Part shown: positions 55,316 through 63,572 of the stretch, one piece after another
How positions within the stretch are numbered: the stretch's first letter is position 1
Layout of the letters: each line of letters opens with the position of its first letter
Origin: Bradyrhizobium sp. URHD0069
Lineage (GTDB): Bacteria; Pseudomonadota; Alphaproteobacteria; Rhizobiales; Xanthobacteraceae
Reading direction: 5' to 3'
Assembly: GCF_000701345.1 (NCBI RefSeq)
Contig: NZ_JNIJ01000034.1
Span: forward strand, 1-64,000
Length of the DNA: 64,000 nucleotides
Translations under genes and position numbers: made by a program
Notes under the pieces: generated by a model
Told to the model about the DNA's origin: nothing
What the model saw: only the letters and a program-made list of their open reading frames with translations
Database searches by the model: none

Positions 55316-55825
55316 ATGACCTCAACGGCCGCCAAGACCACCCTATCCCACCGCCCGGCGCCAGTTAAGGTTGGCGGCGATGGTGCGCGGGCTGCCCAGT
55401 TGCGGGCCGCCAACATCAATCCCCGCACCGGGCTCGCCACCGACTATCTGAATCATTTCAACGAAGCCATCATGCTGCTTGAGATGATTCCTGACATGCC
55501 GGAATGCGCGGAGGATTTCCTGAGCTGGCAGCCGCTATCCTATCGCGAACATTTCAGGGCCTCAAATTTCAAAGCGCGCGACCTCGCCATCGAAGCCTAT
55601 GATTCCGCCAACGAGGTCATCCGCACCGAGTTCGAGAATATCACCAGTGCCATGACCTCGATCCTCATGGCGGTCGGCGCGGCGATACGCGACGCCCGGC
55701 AGGAAAAGACCCGCGCCACGCTGGCCGAGCAGGCCACCGGCTGGGTCAAGCCCCTGGTGGCGCTGGCCGGCGGCATCATCAATGGCGGCAGCGAAGCCGA
55801 CATCGACTACATCATGACCCACTGA
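55316..55825 (+). CDS. Hypothetical Rhizobiales protein
   Basis: A 169-residue protein of unknown function. A disordered N-terminus (residues 1-35) leads to mainly helical sequence: ATDYLNHFNEAIMLLEMIPD, YREHFRASNFKARDLAIEAYD and RTEFENITSAMTSILMAVGAAIRD, then a short hydrophobic VKPLVALAGGIINGG. The stop codon overlaps the NUDIX start (TGATG), so both are likely cotranscribed. No catalytic motif is visible. Confidence 0.75.
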   Translation: MTSTAAKTTLSHRPAPVKVGGDGARAAQLRAANINPRTGLATDYLNHFNEAIMLLEMIPDMPECAEDFLSWQPLSYREHFRASNFKARDLAIEAYDSANEVIRTEFENITSAMTSILMAVGAAIRDARQEKTRATLAEQATGWVKPLVALAGGIINGGSEADIDYIMTH

Positions 55826-56256
55826 TGTCAGTGGCGTCCCCCGTTCAGCCATCGCATCCCCAGCTTGCCGTCAGCGCCGCGATCTTCCGCGATGGCAAAG
55901 TCCTGCTGGTGCGGCGCGCGCGTTCGCCGGCCAAGGGCTTCTATTCGCTGCCCGGCGGCCGGGTCGAATTCGGCGAGACGCTGCATGCCGCGCTGCATCG
56001 CGAAGTCGATGAGGAAACCGCACTGAAAATCGCGGTCATCGGCCTCGCCGGATGGCGCGAGGTGCTGCCGGAAACCGCCGGCGGCGGGCACTATCTGATT
56101 ATGTCGTTCGCGGCGCGCTGGGTCGGCGGCGAACCGGTCCTGAACGACGAACTCGACGATTTCAGGTGGGTCGCGCCCGATGCGCTCGGCGATCTCAAGC
56201 TCACCGGCGGCCTGCAGGAAGTCATCCAGTCGGCGTGGCGCCTGCTCCGGGCCTGA
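55825..56256 (+). CDS. NUDIX hydrolase
   Basis: A 143-residue NUDIX hydrolase. Nudix box GGRVEFGETLHAALHRE followed by VDEETAL: Gly, Glu and the REVDEE core are present, and the usual Gly after EE is Ala. Preceded by PAKGFYSLPGGRVEFGE with the typical hydrophobic loop. It probably hydrolyses a nucleoside diphosphate-X; ADP-ribose pyrophosphatase or an 8-oxo-dGTPase-like role is possible. Coupled to the upstream hypothetical gene. Confidence 0.9.
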   Translation: MSVASPVQPSHPQLAVSAAIFRDGKVLLVRRARSPAKGFYSLPGGRVEFGETLHAALHREVDEETALKIAVIGLAGWREVLPETAGGGHYLIMSFAARWVGGEPVLNDELDDFRWVAPDALGDLKLTGGLQEVIQSAWRLLRA

Positions 56257-56498
56257 GCGCGGTTCACATCTTCGAGCCCCGCGCCTTGCTTCCAGCGCAT
56301 TGAAAAGGCATATCACTGGCGCTCCGTTTCCGAAGTCGGGAAACGTTTGCGGCAGCTCTGACACGAACTTCGGAAGCAAAGGGGCGCTGGCAGCTTCATG
56401 TTTCTGGTGCCGCGTTTTCGATTTGACGTTCCTGATGGGAGCTCGCGGCAACAGGTGCAAAACTTCAAATCGGCGGCACCACCGTCCCGGATCCATTC
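56257..56498. other. Intergenic, 242 bases
   Basis: No gene. Short frames cross it but none has a domain. It shows cgcattgaaaaggcatatc and gcgctccgtttccgaagtcg, which look like dispersed-element fragments. Confidence 0.35.
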
Positions 56499-56876
56499 AT
56501 GTCAAAGCACTTTCTGGCCGCCCTCATCCTCATCTCGGCATGCATTTCCGGCCCTGCGCGGGCCCAGGATGCGGCGGCGCCGTTCGATGGCGACCTGCAG
56601 CGGCTGGCCGAAGTCCTCGGCGCCCTGCACTACCTGCGGGGCATTTGCGGATCCAATGAAGGCGCGAAATGGCGCAACGAGATGCAGGCGCTGATCGATG
56701 CCGAAACGCCCTCGGGCAATCGCCGCGCCCGAATGATCGCGGGCTTCAATCGCGGCTATAATGGCTTCCAGCAGACCTACCGGACCTGCACGCCGGCAGC
56801 CACGGTCGCGATCCGCAGATACATCGAGGAAGGCTCGAAGATCTCGCGGGATTTGACGGCGCGTTATGCGAACTAA
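56499..56876 (+). CDS. TIGR02301-family secreted protein
   Basis: A 125-residue exported protein. The signal peptide is MSKHFLAALILISACISGPARA. The mature part (LQRLAEVLGALHYLRGICGSN, WRNEMQALIDAETPSGNRRARMIAGFNRGYNGF, TYRTCTPAATVAIRRYI) matches TIGR02301. The family has a conserved Cys pair (here GICG and RTCTP) likely forming a disulfide. Function unknown. It stands alone. Confidence 0.82.
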   Translation: MSKHFLAALILISACISGPARAQDAAAPFDGDLQRLAEVLGALHYLRGICGSNEGAKWRNEMQALIDAETPSGNRRARMIAGFNRGYNGFQQTYRTCTPAATVAIRRYIEEGSKISRDLTARYAN

Positions 56877-57031
56877 ACGCGGTTGGAATTCGGTCGGGAA
56901 CAATCAATTCATATTGTTCAGCGCCGTTAACCTTTCTTAAAGAAGTGATCTAGGCGGCCCCGTGCCGCATGCTACACCTCGCCCATTCGACGCGCTCCGC
57001 CCTGGAGCCGCGCACAGACTTGTTGAGTTTC

Positions 57032-57298
57032 ATGAGCCGTCCAGCGTCCTTCACAACCGCCCGCGACCCACTACCCGATCACGAGCAGAAACAGGCCGCG
57101 CTCAGCTATCTCAACGAGGCCTGGGCGGAGGCGCGCCACGATGGCGTCGATGGCGACTGCCTGGCGCAGGCAAGCCTGTTCGCGGCATTCGCCGAACTGG
57201 TCGCAACCTATGGCGAAGACGCGGTGGCGAAATTCGTGGAAGGTCTGCCGACCCGTGTCCGCAACGGCGAGTTTTCGATTTCGCTGGCGAAGCAGTAA
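57032..57298 (+). CDS. Small hypothetical protein
   Basis: An 88-residue helical protein starting at ATG 57032 (MSRPASFTTARDPLPDHEQK). The core QAALSYLNEAWAEARHDGVD, CLAQASLFAAFAELVATYG and EDAVAKFVEGLPTRVRNGEF looks like a compact conserved Rhizobiales fold; function unknown. A longer frame from 56969 would add an unrelated leader. Confidence 0.65.
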   Translation: MSRPASFTTARDPLPDHEQKQAALSYLNEAWAEARHDGVDGDCLAQASLFAAFAELVATYGEDAVAKFVEGLPTRVRNGEFSISLAKQ

Positions 57299-57527
57299 AT
57301 TTGCCCCGCGCAAACTGTCATCGCCCGACTTGACCTTGGCTTGACGTTAGCTTGACCTGGCGACCCACTATTTCATCGTGCTGTCACTGCGAGGAGCGCA
57401 AGCGACGTGGCAGCCCACGCTTCCGTTTCGCTTCTTCCGTTTCGCTGCAAATCTGGATTGCTTTGCAGAGCCTGTCATCGGGCGCGCATTCGCGCGACCC
57501 GTTGGCCCGCAATGACGGGAGAAAACG
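57299..57527. repeat. Dispersed element region after the 88-residue gene
   Basis: The part at about 57374-57522 holds gtcactgcgaggagcgcaagcg, aatctggattgctttgc and cgcaatgacgg segments. Together these match the cattgcgaggagcgaagcgac/ctggattgcttcgct/cgcaatgac repeat I recall in Bradyrhizobium. The first 75 bases show nothing. Confidence 0.55.
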
Positions 57528-58865
57528 TCACCCCGCCTTCAGCGTCTCCAGAAACCGCACCGGCTCCCCGGTCGACGGCGTCGCCAACTCGCCCTGCCAC
57601 ATCACCCGCCGTCCGCGCACGAAAGTGCCGACCGGCCAGCCGGTGACGCGCACGCCGTCATAGGGCGTCCAGCCCGCCCGCGAGGCCACCCAATCGTTGG
57701 TGATGGTTTCGCTGCGCTTGAGATCGACGATGGTAAAATCCGCATCGTAGCCCGCCGCGATCCGGCCCTTGCCGGCGATGTTGAACAGCCGCGCCGGACC
57801 TGCGCTGGTGAGATCGACCAAGCGCTTGAGCGACAATCGACCGGCGTTGACGTGATCGAGCATCAGCGGCACCAGCGTCTGCACCCCGGTCATGCCGGAT
57901 GGCGACGCCGGATAGGTCCTGGCCTTCTCCTCCAGCGTATGCGGCGCGTGATCGGAGCCGAGTACGTCGATAATGCCCTGCTCGATGCCGTACCAGATGC
58001 CGTCGCGGTGATCGACCGAGCGCACCGGAGGATTCATCTGCGCGCGGGTGCCGAGCCGCTCGTAGCATTCCGGTGCCACTAGCGTGAGGTGATGCGGCGT
58101 CGCCTCGCAGGAGGCGACATCCTTGTGATCGCGCAGGAATTCGATCTCCTGCTTGGTCGAGATATGCAGCACGTGAATCCGCTTGCCGGTTTCATGGGCG
58201 AGCTTGACGAGACGTTGCGTCGCCATCAGCGCCGCGGTCTCGTCGCGCCACACCGGATGCGAACGCGGATCGCCTTCGACGCGCAGATGCTTGCGTTGGT
58301 TGAGGCGGTATTCATCCTCGGCATGAAACGCCGCGCGGCGTTTGATCACCTGAAAAATCCGCCGCAGGCTTTCGTCATCTTCCACCAGCAGGGCTCCGGT
58401 GGAGGAGCCGATGAACACCTTGACCCCGGCACAGCCGGGCGCGCGTTCGAGCTCCGGCAAATCCTGCACGTTGTCGCGGGTGCCGCCGATGAAGAACGCG
58501 AAATCGCAATGCATGCGGTGACGGCCGCGCTTTACTTTCTCCGTGAAGGCCTGCTCGGTGACGGTCAAGGGATCGGTGTTCGGCATTTCGAACACCGCCG
58601 TCACGCCGCCCATCACAGCGCTGCGCGAGCCGGTTTCCAAATCTTCCTTGTGGGTCAGGCCCGGCTCACGAAAATGGACTTGGGTGTCCATCACGCCCGG
58701 GAGGATGTGCAGACCCTTGCAGTCGATCACCTCCGCGGCCGAGGCCCCTCCAAGCCCGCCGATCGCTGCGATGCGGCCGTTGCTGACGGCAATGTCGCGC
58801 ACGCCCTCGCCGTCCTGATTGACCACGGTGCCGGACTTTAGAATCACGTCAAAGCTCTGGCTCAT
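57528..58865 (-). CDS. pyrC: Dihydroorotase (type I-like)
   Basis: A 445-residue amidohydrolase-superfamily enzyme that cyclises carbamoyl-aspartate in pyrimidine synthesis. Metal site region: LPGVMDTQVHFREPGLTHKE (the usual first His of HxH is Gln, giving QVH), the carboxylated-Lys segment GVKVFIGSSTGALL, His in CEATPHHLTL, and Asp in DVLGSDHAPHTLEE. Length and order match dihydroorotases. The Gln variant is, to my recollection, shared by a subset of alphaproteobacterial DHOases. No pyrB is adjacent within the window. It diverges from ygfZ. Confidence 0.88.
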   Translation of the reverse strand: MSQSFDVILKSGTVVNQDGEGVRDIAVSNGRIAAIGGLGGASAAEVIDCKGLHILPGVMDTQVHFREPGLTHKEDLETGSRSAVMGGVTAVFEMPNTDPLTVTEQAFTEKVKRGRHRMHCDFAFFIGGTRDNVQDLPELERAPGCAGVKVFIGSSTGALLVEDDESLRRIFQVIKRRAAFHAEDEYRLNQRKHLRVEGDPRSHPVWRDETAALMATQRLVKLAHETGKRIHVLHISTKQEIEFLRDHKDVASCEATPHHLTLVAPECYERLGTRAQMNPPVRSVDHRDGIWYGIEQGIIDVLGSDHAPHTLEEKARTYPASPSGMTGVQTLVPLMLDHVNAGRLSLKRLVDLTSAGPARLFNIAGKGRIAAGYDADFTIVDLKRSETITNDWVASRAGWTPYDGVRVTGWPVGTFVRGRRVMWQGELATPSTGEPVRFLETLKAG

Positions 58866-59005
58866 CGTTCCTCGCAGTCAGTTCACATCCTCATGCCGAG
58901 GAGGCCCCAGCTCCGCCTGCTCCTCGGGATGAGGTCGTGCCAGCCCTTGTCGTTTATGACTTGGCGGCTTACGTTCCGCTGCAACATGCCGCAAGAGATT
59001 TTTAC

Positions 59006-59887
59006 ATGAAAGCAGCGTTTCTTGCCGATCGGGGCGTGGTCAAGGTCAGCGGCGAGGACGCCCGCGACTTTCTCAATGGCCTCGTCACCACAGACGTTAC
59101 GCTGCTTCGCCCGGGCCTGGGGCGATTCGGGGCGTTGCTGACACCGCAGGGCAAGATAGTTGTGGATTTTCTGATTACCGAAGCGCCCTCCGGCGATGGC
59201 GGCGGTTTCCTGATCGACTGCCCGCGCGCGCTGGCACAGGGGCTTGCCGATAAACTTGGCTTCTACAAGTTGCGCGCGAAGGTTGCGGTCGAGAATCTGT
59301 CCGATGGTCTCGGCGTACTCGCGGCGTGGGATGGTGATTTTGCGATCAAGCCCGATCTGGCCTTTGCCGATCCGCGCAACACAGCTCTCGGCTGGCGGAT
59401 TCTTGTTCCCGAAGAGCTCAAGCAAAAAATCGCCGATCTGGCTGGCGTGGATCTGGTCGACAGCGCCGCCTATGAGGCGCATCGCATCGCCACCGGCGTG
59501 CCGCGCGGCGGCCTCGACTTTATGTATGGCGATGCATTTCCGCATGAAACCAACATGGACCGGCTGCACGGCGTCGATTTCGAGAAGGGCTGTTACGTCG
59601 GGCAAGAGGTGGTGTCGCGGATGCAGCATCGCGGCACCGCGCGTACGCGAACGCTGCGGGTCATTCTTGAGGGGCCGTCGCCCGAGCCGGGCACCGCGAT
59701 CCTCGCCGGCGACAAACCCGTGGGCACCATGGGTTCGACCGCCGGTCCGAACGCTCTCGCGCTGATCAGGATCGATCGTGCCGCCGATGCGCTGCAAGCC
59801 GGCACGCCCCTGACGGCTGGCGGCCTTGCCATCCGCCTTGCCGAGCCGGATGATTTGCTGACGGCACCCAAGCAGACCGTCGCATGA
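59006..59887 (+). CDS. ygfZ: YgfZ-type folate-binding protein
   Basis: A 293-residue protein related to glycine-cleavage T-protein, acting in iron-sulfur enzyme maturation. It has the YgfZ signature KGCYVGQEVVSRMQHRG, with FLNGLVTTDVTLLRPG at the N-terminus and NMDRLHGVDFEKG before the signature. ATG 59006 is preferred to 58937, which adds a leader unlike the family. It overlaps tag by ATGA, indicating coupling. Confidence 0.88.
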   Translation: MKAAFLADRGVVKVSGEDARDFLNGLVTTDVTLLRPGLGRFGALLTPQGKIVVDFLITEAPSGDGGGFLIDCPRALAQGLADKLGFYKLRAKVAVENLSDGLGVLAAWDGDFAIKPDLAFADPRNTALGWRILVPEELKQKIADLAGVDLVDSAAYEAHRIATGVPRGGLDFMYGDAFPHETNMDRLHGVDFEKGCYVGQEVVSRMQHRGTARTRTLRVILEGPSPEPGTAILAGDKPVGTMGSTAGPNALALIRIDRAADALQAGTPLTAGGLAIRLAEPDDLLTAPKQTVA

Positions 59888-60510
59888 GCCGTTCGGCGCG
59901 CTTGCATGCTGATGGGCTGATGCGGTGTCCCTGGCCGGGTGACGACCCGTTTTATATGGCTTATCATGACACCGAATGGGGCGTGCCGGAATATGACGAC
60001 CGTGCGCTCTATGAGAAGCTCATCCTTGACGGTTTTCAGGCCGGCCTGTCCTGGATCACGATTCTGCGCAAGCGCGAAAACTTCCGCCGCGCCTTCGACG
60101 ATTTTCAGCCCGAAAAGATCACACGCTACAATGCGAAAAAAATTCACGCGCTGATGAACGACGCCGGCATCGTCCGCAATCGCGCCAAGATCGAAGGCAC
60201 CGTCGCAAGCGCTAAATCCTATCTGAAAATCATGGAAGAAGGCCCCGGCTTCTCGAAATTCCTGTGGGATTTCGTCGATGGCAAGCCGAAGGTCAACAAG
60301 TTCAAGACCACGGCCAGCGTACCGGCGTCGACGCCGCTGTCGATCAAGGTTTCAAAGGAACTGGCGGCGCGCGGCTTCAAATTCGTCGGCCCGACCATCG
60401 TCTACGCGTTCATGCAGGCCACCGGTATGGTCAACGACCATCTGGTCACGTGCTTTTGCCATGAAAACTGCGCAGGAAAGCATCGCGCGCCGCGCTTCAA
60501 CGTCAAATGA
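59884..60510 (+). CDS. tag: DNA-3-methyladenine glycosylase I
   Basis: A 208-residue DNA repair glycosylase excising 3-methyladenine. Zinc-site residues: MRCPWPGDDP (Cys), AYHDTEWGVP (His and Glu), and the C-terminal VNDHLVTCFCHENC. The catalytic region GFQAGLSWITILRKRENFRRAF is typical of Tag. Start overlaps ygfZ as ATGA, and stop overlaps the HD gene start the same way, so these three are one unit. Confidence 0.95.
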   Translation: MSRSARLHADGLMRCPWPGDDPFYMAYHDTEWGVPEYDDRALYEKLILDGFQAGLSWITILRKRENFRRAFDDFQPEKITRYNAKKIHALMNDAGIVRNRAKIEGTVASAKSYLKIMEEGPGFSKFLWDFVDGKPKVNKFKTTASVPASTPLSIKVSKELAARGFKFVGPTIVYAFMQATGMVNDHLVTCFCHENCAGKHRAPRFNVK

Positions 60511-61130
60511 CGGCCGAAAAATTGCCTGCGCCTAAAATTTCCACGCGCGTCTGGCAGCGGATGTTATCGGGGCGGCGGCTCGATCTGTTGGACCCCTCGC
60601 CGCTGGATATAGAGATCGCCGATATCGCCCATGGCCTGGCACGGGTGGCGCGCTGGAACGGGCAAACTCGCGGCGCGCATATTTTTTCGGTGGCGCAGCA
60701 CACGCTGTTGGTCGAAGCCGTGATGCGCGAGCAGACGCCGCGCGTCGATGTTAGATTCCGGCTCGCGGCGCTGCTGCACGACGCGCCGGAATATGTCATC
60801 GGCGACATGATCTCGCCGTTCAAGGCGGTGCTTGGTGGAGACTACAAGGCCGTCGAGAAGCGCCTGCTTGCGGCGATCCATATCCGTTTCGGACTGCCGC
60901 CGGTGCTCGGTCCCGAGATCGAGCGGCAGATCAAGGACGCCGACCGGGGCGCGGCCTATCTCGAGGCAACGGAACTGGCGGGCTTTGCACAAGCGGAGGC
61001 GAAACGCCTGTTCGGCCGCGATCCCGGCTTGCCGATGCCGACCCAGCGGGACTATCTCACGCCATGGACGGCTGCGAAGGCAGAGAAGCGGTTCCTGGAG
61101 CGGTTCAAGGCGCTGGCCGGATCATCGTAG
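60507..61130 (+). CDS. HD-domain phosphohydrolase
   Basis: A 207-residue HD-superfamily metal hydrolase. Metal-binding His and HD pair are visible: SVAQHTLLVEAV and ALLHDAPEYVIGDMISPF, with a later Asp in IKDADRGAAYLEATEL. Related to YfbR-like 5'-deoxyribonucleotidases, though the exact nucleotide is unknown. It overlaps tag by 4 bases. Confidence 0.87.
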   Translation: MTAEKLPAPKISTRVWQRMLSGRRLDLLDPSPLDIEIADIAHGLARVARWNGQTRGAHIFSVAQHTLLVEAVMREQTPRVDVRFRLAALLHDAPEYVIGDMISPFKAVLGGDYKAVEKRLLAAIHIRFGLPPVLGPEIERQIKDADRGAAYLEATELAGFAQAEAKRLFGRDPGLPMPTQRDYLTPWTAAKAEKRFLERFKALAGSS

Positions 61131-61146
61131 GCTAGACAACTTGAAG

Positions 61147-61220
61147 CGTGCCCACAAACTTTATGCCGAAAATGATGGTGGGCACGGCGCGACAGGCGGC
61201 TTTGCACACCCTACACGTCG
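61147..61220. repeat. Dispersed gtgggca-type repeat
   Basis: cgtgcccaca at the left pairs with tggtgggcacg at 61176-61186, with a caccctac motif beyond. Related to the unit at 54341-54408. Confidence 0.6.
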
Positions 61221-61283
61221 CTACATGCAGCTTTCGCAAATTGACGTGCAGCCTTATAATCCGGGCAAACTAAAAGGAACGCC

Positions 61284-61790
61284 ATGATTCACGTCTGCTC
61301 GCTCGCCGCACTTCCCGACACCGTCAAGGCCACCGGCGCCAGCCATATCCTCACCGTGATGGCCAACGTCAATCAGGTGCAACGGCCGGAATCGGTTCTG
61401 GAAGCCAATCATCTGAGGGTGCAGATGGACGACATCATCGAACAGATGGACGGCTTTGTCGCGCCCTCGGACTCGCATATCGAGCAGGTCCTGAACTTCG
61501 TGCGCGGCTGGGACCGCGGCGCGCCGCTGGTCGTCCACTGCTATGCCGGTATCAGCCGCTCGACCGCCAGCGCCTTTGCGGCCGCCTGTTTGCTCAATCC
61601 GCATCGCGACGAAATTTCGATCGCGCGGCAAATTCGTGCCGCCTCCCCGATCGCGTCGCCGAACCGGCTGATCGTCAGCCTGGCGGACAAGGCGCTGCAG
61701 CGCGAGGGGCGGATGTTGCGCGCGCTCGACGAAATGGGTCCGGGCACCATGATGGTCGAAGGCCGGCCGTTCCGCATCGATCTCGACTGA
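61284..61790 (+). CDS. Protein-tyrosine-phosphatase-like protein
   Basis: A 168-residue phosphatase with P-loop VVHCYAGISRSTAS (CX5R, Cys86 and Arg92). It is a DUF/PTP-like cytosolic enzyme, small and without a regulatory domain. The substrate may be a phosphoprotein or a phosphorylated small molecule. It is 20 bp upstream of the NrtR-like gene on the same strand. Confidence 0.87.
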   Translation: MIHVCSLAALPDTVKATGASHILTVMANVNQVQRPESVLEANHLRVQMDDIIEQMDGFVAPSDSHIEQVLNFVRGWDRGAPLVVHCYAGISRSTASAFAAACLLNPHRDEISIARQIRAASPIASPNRLIVSLADKALQREGRMLRALDEMGPGTMMVEGRPFRIDLD

Positions 61791-61809
61791 TGCCCTCGAA
61801 CGACGCCAG

Positions 61810-62787
61810 ATGAGCGAAAAGCTTCTGACGCCGATCGAAATCGGCTTGACCGCCGCGATCGTCGCGATCGAAGCCAACGAACCGCTCATCCTCACAGCAT
61901 CCGGCAGCGACCGCGACAAGCTGGCCGGGCTTCCGTTCGGCCCGTTCGATGCGGTCTCGCACCGAACCTTCGAGATCGGCTTGCGCGCCTGGGTGGAAGA
62001 ACAGGCGGGACTGCGGCTAGGCTATGTCGAGCAGCTCTATACGTTCGGCGATCGCGGGCGCCACACCCGGGCCGGCGACACCGACGCCCATGTTGCCTCG
62101 ATCGGCTACCTGGCGCTGACCCGCGCCGCCGATAATGCCTCGCGGGCGCCGGGCGCGACCTTTGAGCCCTGGTATCGGTTTTTCCCGTGGGAAGACTGGC
62201 GGACAGCGCGGCCGGAGACCATCGAGCGCGACATCGTTCCCGAGCTCACGCGCTGGGCTGCCGAGAGCGAGCAACCGGAGACGACGCGCGCGCTCAGCCG
62301 CAAGGATCGCGTGCGGCTGTATTTCGGCACCGAGGGCGCGCATTGGGACGAGGAGCGCGTGCTCGATCGCTACGAGTTGCTCTATGAAGCAGGGTTGATC
62401 GAAGAGGCGCGACGGGACGGACGGCCTGCGGCATTGGCGCGCAAGTCGACTCCCAGCCTCGGCATATCGATGCGCTTCGATCACCGGCGAATCCTGGCCA
62501 CCGCGATCGCGCGGCTGCGTGCCAAATTGAAATATCGACCGGTCGTATTTGAACTTTTACCGCCCGAATTCACACTCACTGAACTGCAACGGACGGTGGA
62601 AGCGATCTCGGGGCGGCATTTGCACAAGCAGAATTTCCGCCGGCTGGTGGAAGCCGGCGCCCTGGTTGAACCCACCGGCGTGATGTCGACACAGACCGGC
62701 GGCCGGCCCGCCGCGCTGTTTCGCTTCCGCCGCGAGGTGCTGCAGGAGCGGCCGGCGCCGGGCCTGCGCGTACGCGGGCGGCGCTGA
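61810..62787 (+). CDS. NrtR-like Nudix-related transcriptional regulator
   Basis: A 325-residue protein. The N-terminal Nudix-like domain (LTAAIVAIEANEPLILTA ... YTFGDRGRHTRAG) lacks the catalytic GX5EX7REUXEEXGU box, so it probably binds but does not hydrolyse a nucleotide. The C-terminal winged helix is unmistakably NrtR-type: FELLPPEFTLTELQRTVEAI, GRHLHKQNFRRLVEAGALVE and TGGRPAALFRFRREV. NrtR/NadQ regulators repress NAD biosynthesis genes and sense ADP-ribose or a related ligand. No nad genes are adjacent here, so the targets would be in trans. Confidence 0.86.
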   Translation: MSEKLLTPIEIGLTAAIVAIEANEPLILTASGSDRDKLAGLPFGPFDAVSHRTFEIGLRAWVEEQAGLRLGYVEQLYTFGDRGRHTRAGDTDAHVASIGYLALTRAADNASRAPGATFEPWYRFFPWEDWRTARPETIERDIVPELTRWAAESEQPETTRALSRKDRVRLYFGTEGAHWDEERVLDRYELLYEAGLIEEARRDGRPAALARKSTPSLGISMRFDHRRILATAIARLRAKLKYRPVVFELLPPEFTLTELQRTVEAISGRHLHKQNFRRLVEAGALVEPTGVMSTQTGGRPAALFRFRREVLQERPAPGLRVRGRR

Positions 62788-63028
62788 AGATTTGACGCGG
62801 TAAGCCCTGACGCCGGGCCGCAGGCAGCCGCCGCCCGTGCCTGTCGCCCAGCCAGGAGCGTAGACCTTTCTGATCGGCCCAGACATTTTCTGAACACAGT
62901 TTAAAATTCAAAGATGATGCTGCTGCCTTTCCGATAGACCATGGCTCTATCATCTGAAATTTCGATCGCCCCGGCACGACAATTGGCGCCTGAGACATTG
63001 CACATGGCGCATGCACGGAGACATCACT

Positions 63029-63550
63029 ATGAGAACGCTCGCTCGGATAACGTGCGCAGCTATTGTCTGCGTACTGCTTGGCGTTGATGCTGCGCCGGCC
63101 CAGCAGGCTACAATGGGGTGCACTTCGGAGCATCCGCCGAACGCGGCGCAAACCCTGCGCTGCCGCGGTAGCGTCACCATCATTGCCGAGGACGGCGCCA
63201 GGTTCACGTTGCAAGATCGCGACAACAATGGCGACGTCGATTCCGTCGATCTTCAAAGCAAGGCCTTGCTGGTCGATGCCCCCAAACAGCGGGGTAAAAA
63301 TCGCTTCGAGGTCAAGACGCCACAAGCCATCGCCGCCGTGCGCGGCACGAAATGGGCGGTAGACGCCCAGCAAACAAGGACGTCGGTGCTGGTCCTGCGA
63401 GGCCAAGTGGCGGTGCGCAGACCCGCCGCTGCCGGCCAGGTGGTTCTTGGCCCGGGCCAAGGTGTCGACGTCGACGAGGCCGGTCCCCTGGTCGTCAAGC
63501 GCTGGCCGCAGGCGCGCGTTACTGCATTGCTGGCACGTCTCGGGCAATGA
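63029..63550 (+). CDS. FecR-domain secreted protein
   Basis: A 173-residue exported protein. The signal peptide (MRTLARITCAAIVCVLLGVDAAPAQQ) starts at ATG 63029 with cggaga upstream. A FecR-like beta domain follows: NRFEVKTPQAIAAVRGTKWAV, TSVLVLRGQVAVR and VVLGPGQGVDVDEAG. It is followed by a CHASE2 protein gene 22 bp later on the same strand. This pairing is seen in other proteobacteria, where the FecR protein probably informs the CHASE2 sensor at the membrane. Confidence 0.85.
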   Translation: MRTLARITCAAIVCVLLGVDAAPAQQATMGCTSEHPPNAAQTLRCRGSVTIIAEDGARFTLQDRDNNGDVDSVDLQSKALLVDAPKQRGKNRFEVKTPQAIAAVRGTKWAVDAQQTRTSVLVLRGQVAVRRPAAAGQVVLGPGQGVDVDEAGPLVVKRWPQARVTALLARLGQ

Positions 63551-63572
63551 CCGTCCTGGGCAATGATCGTCG

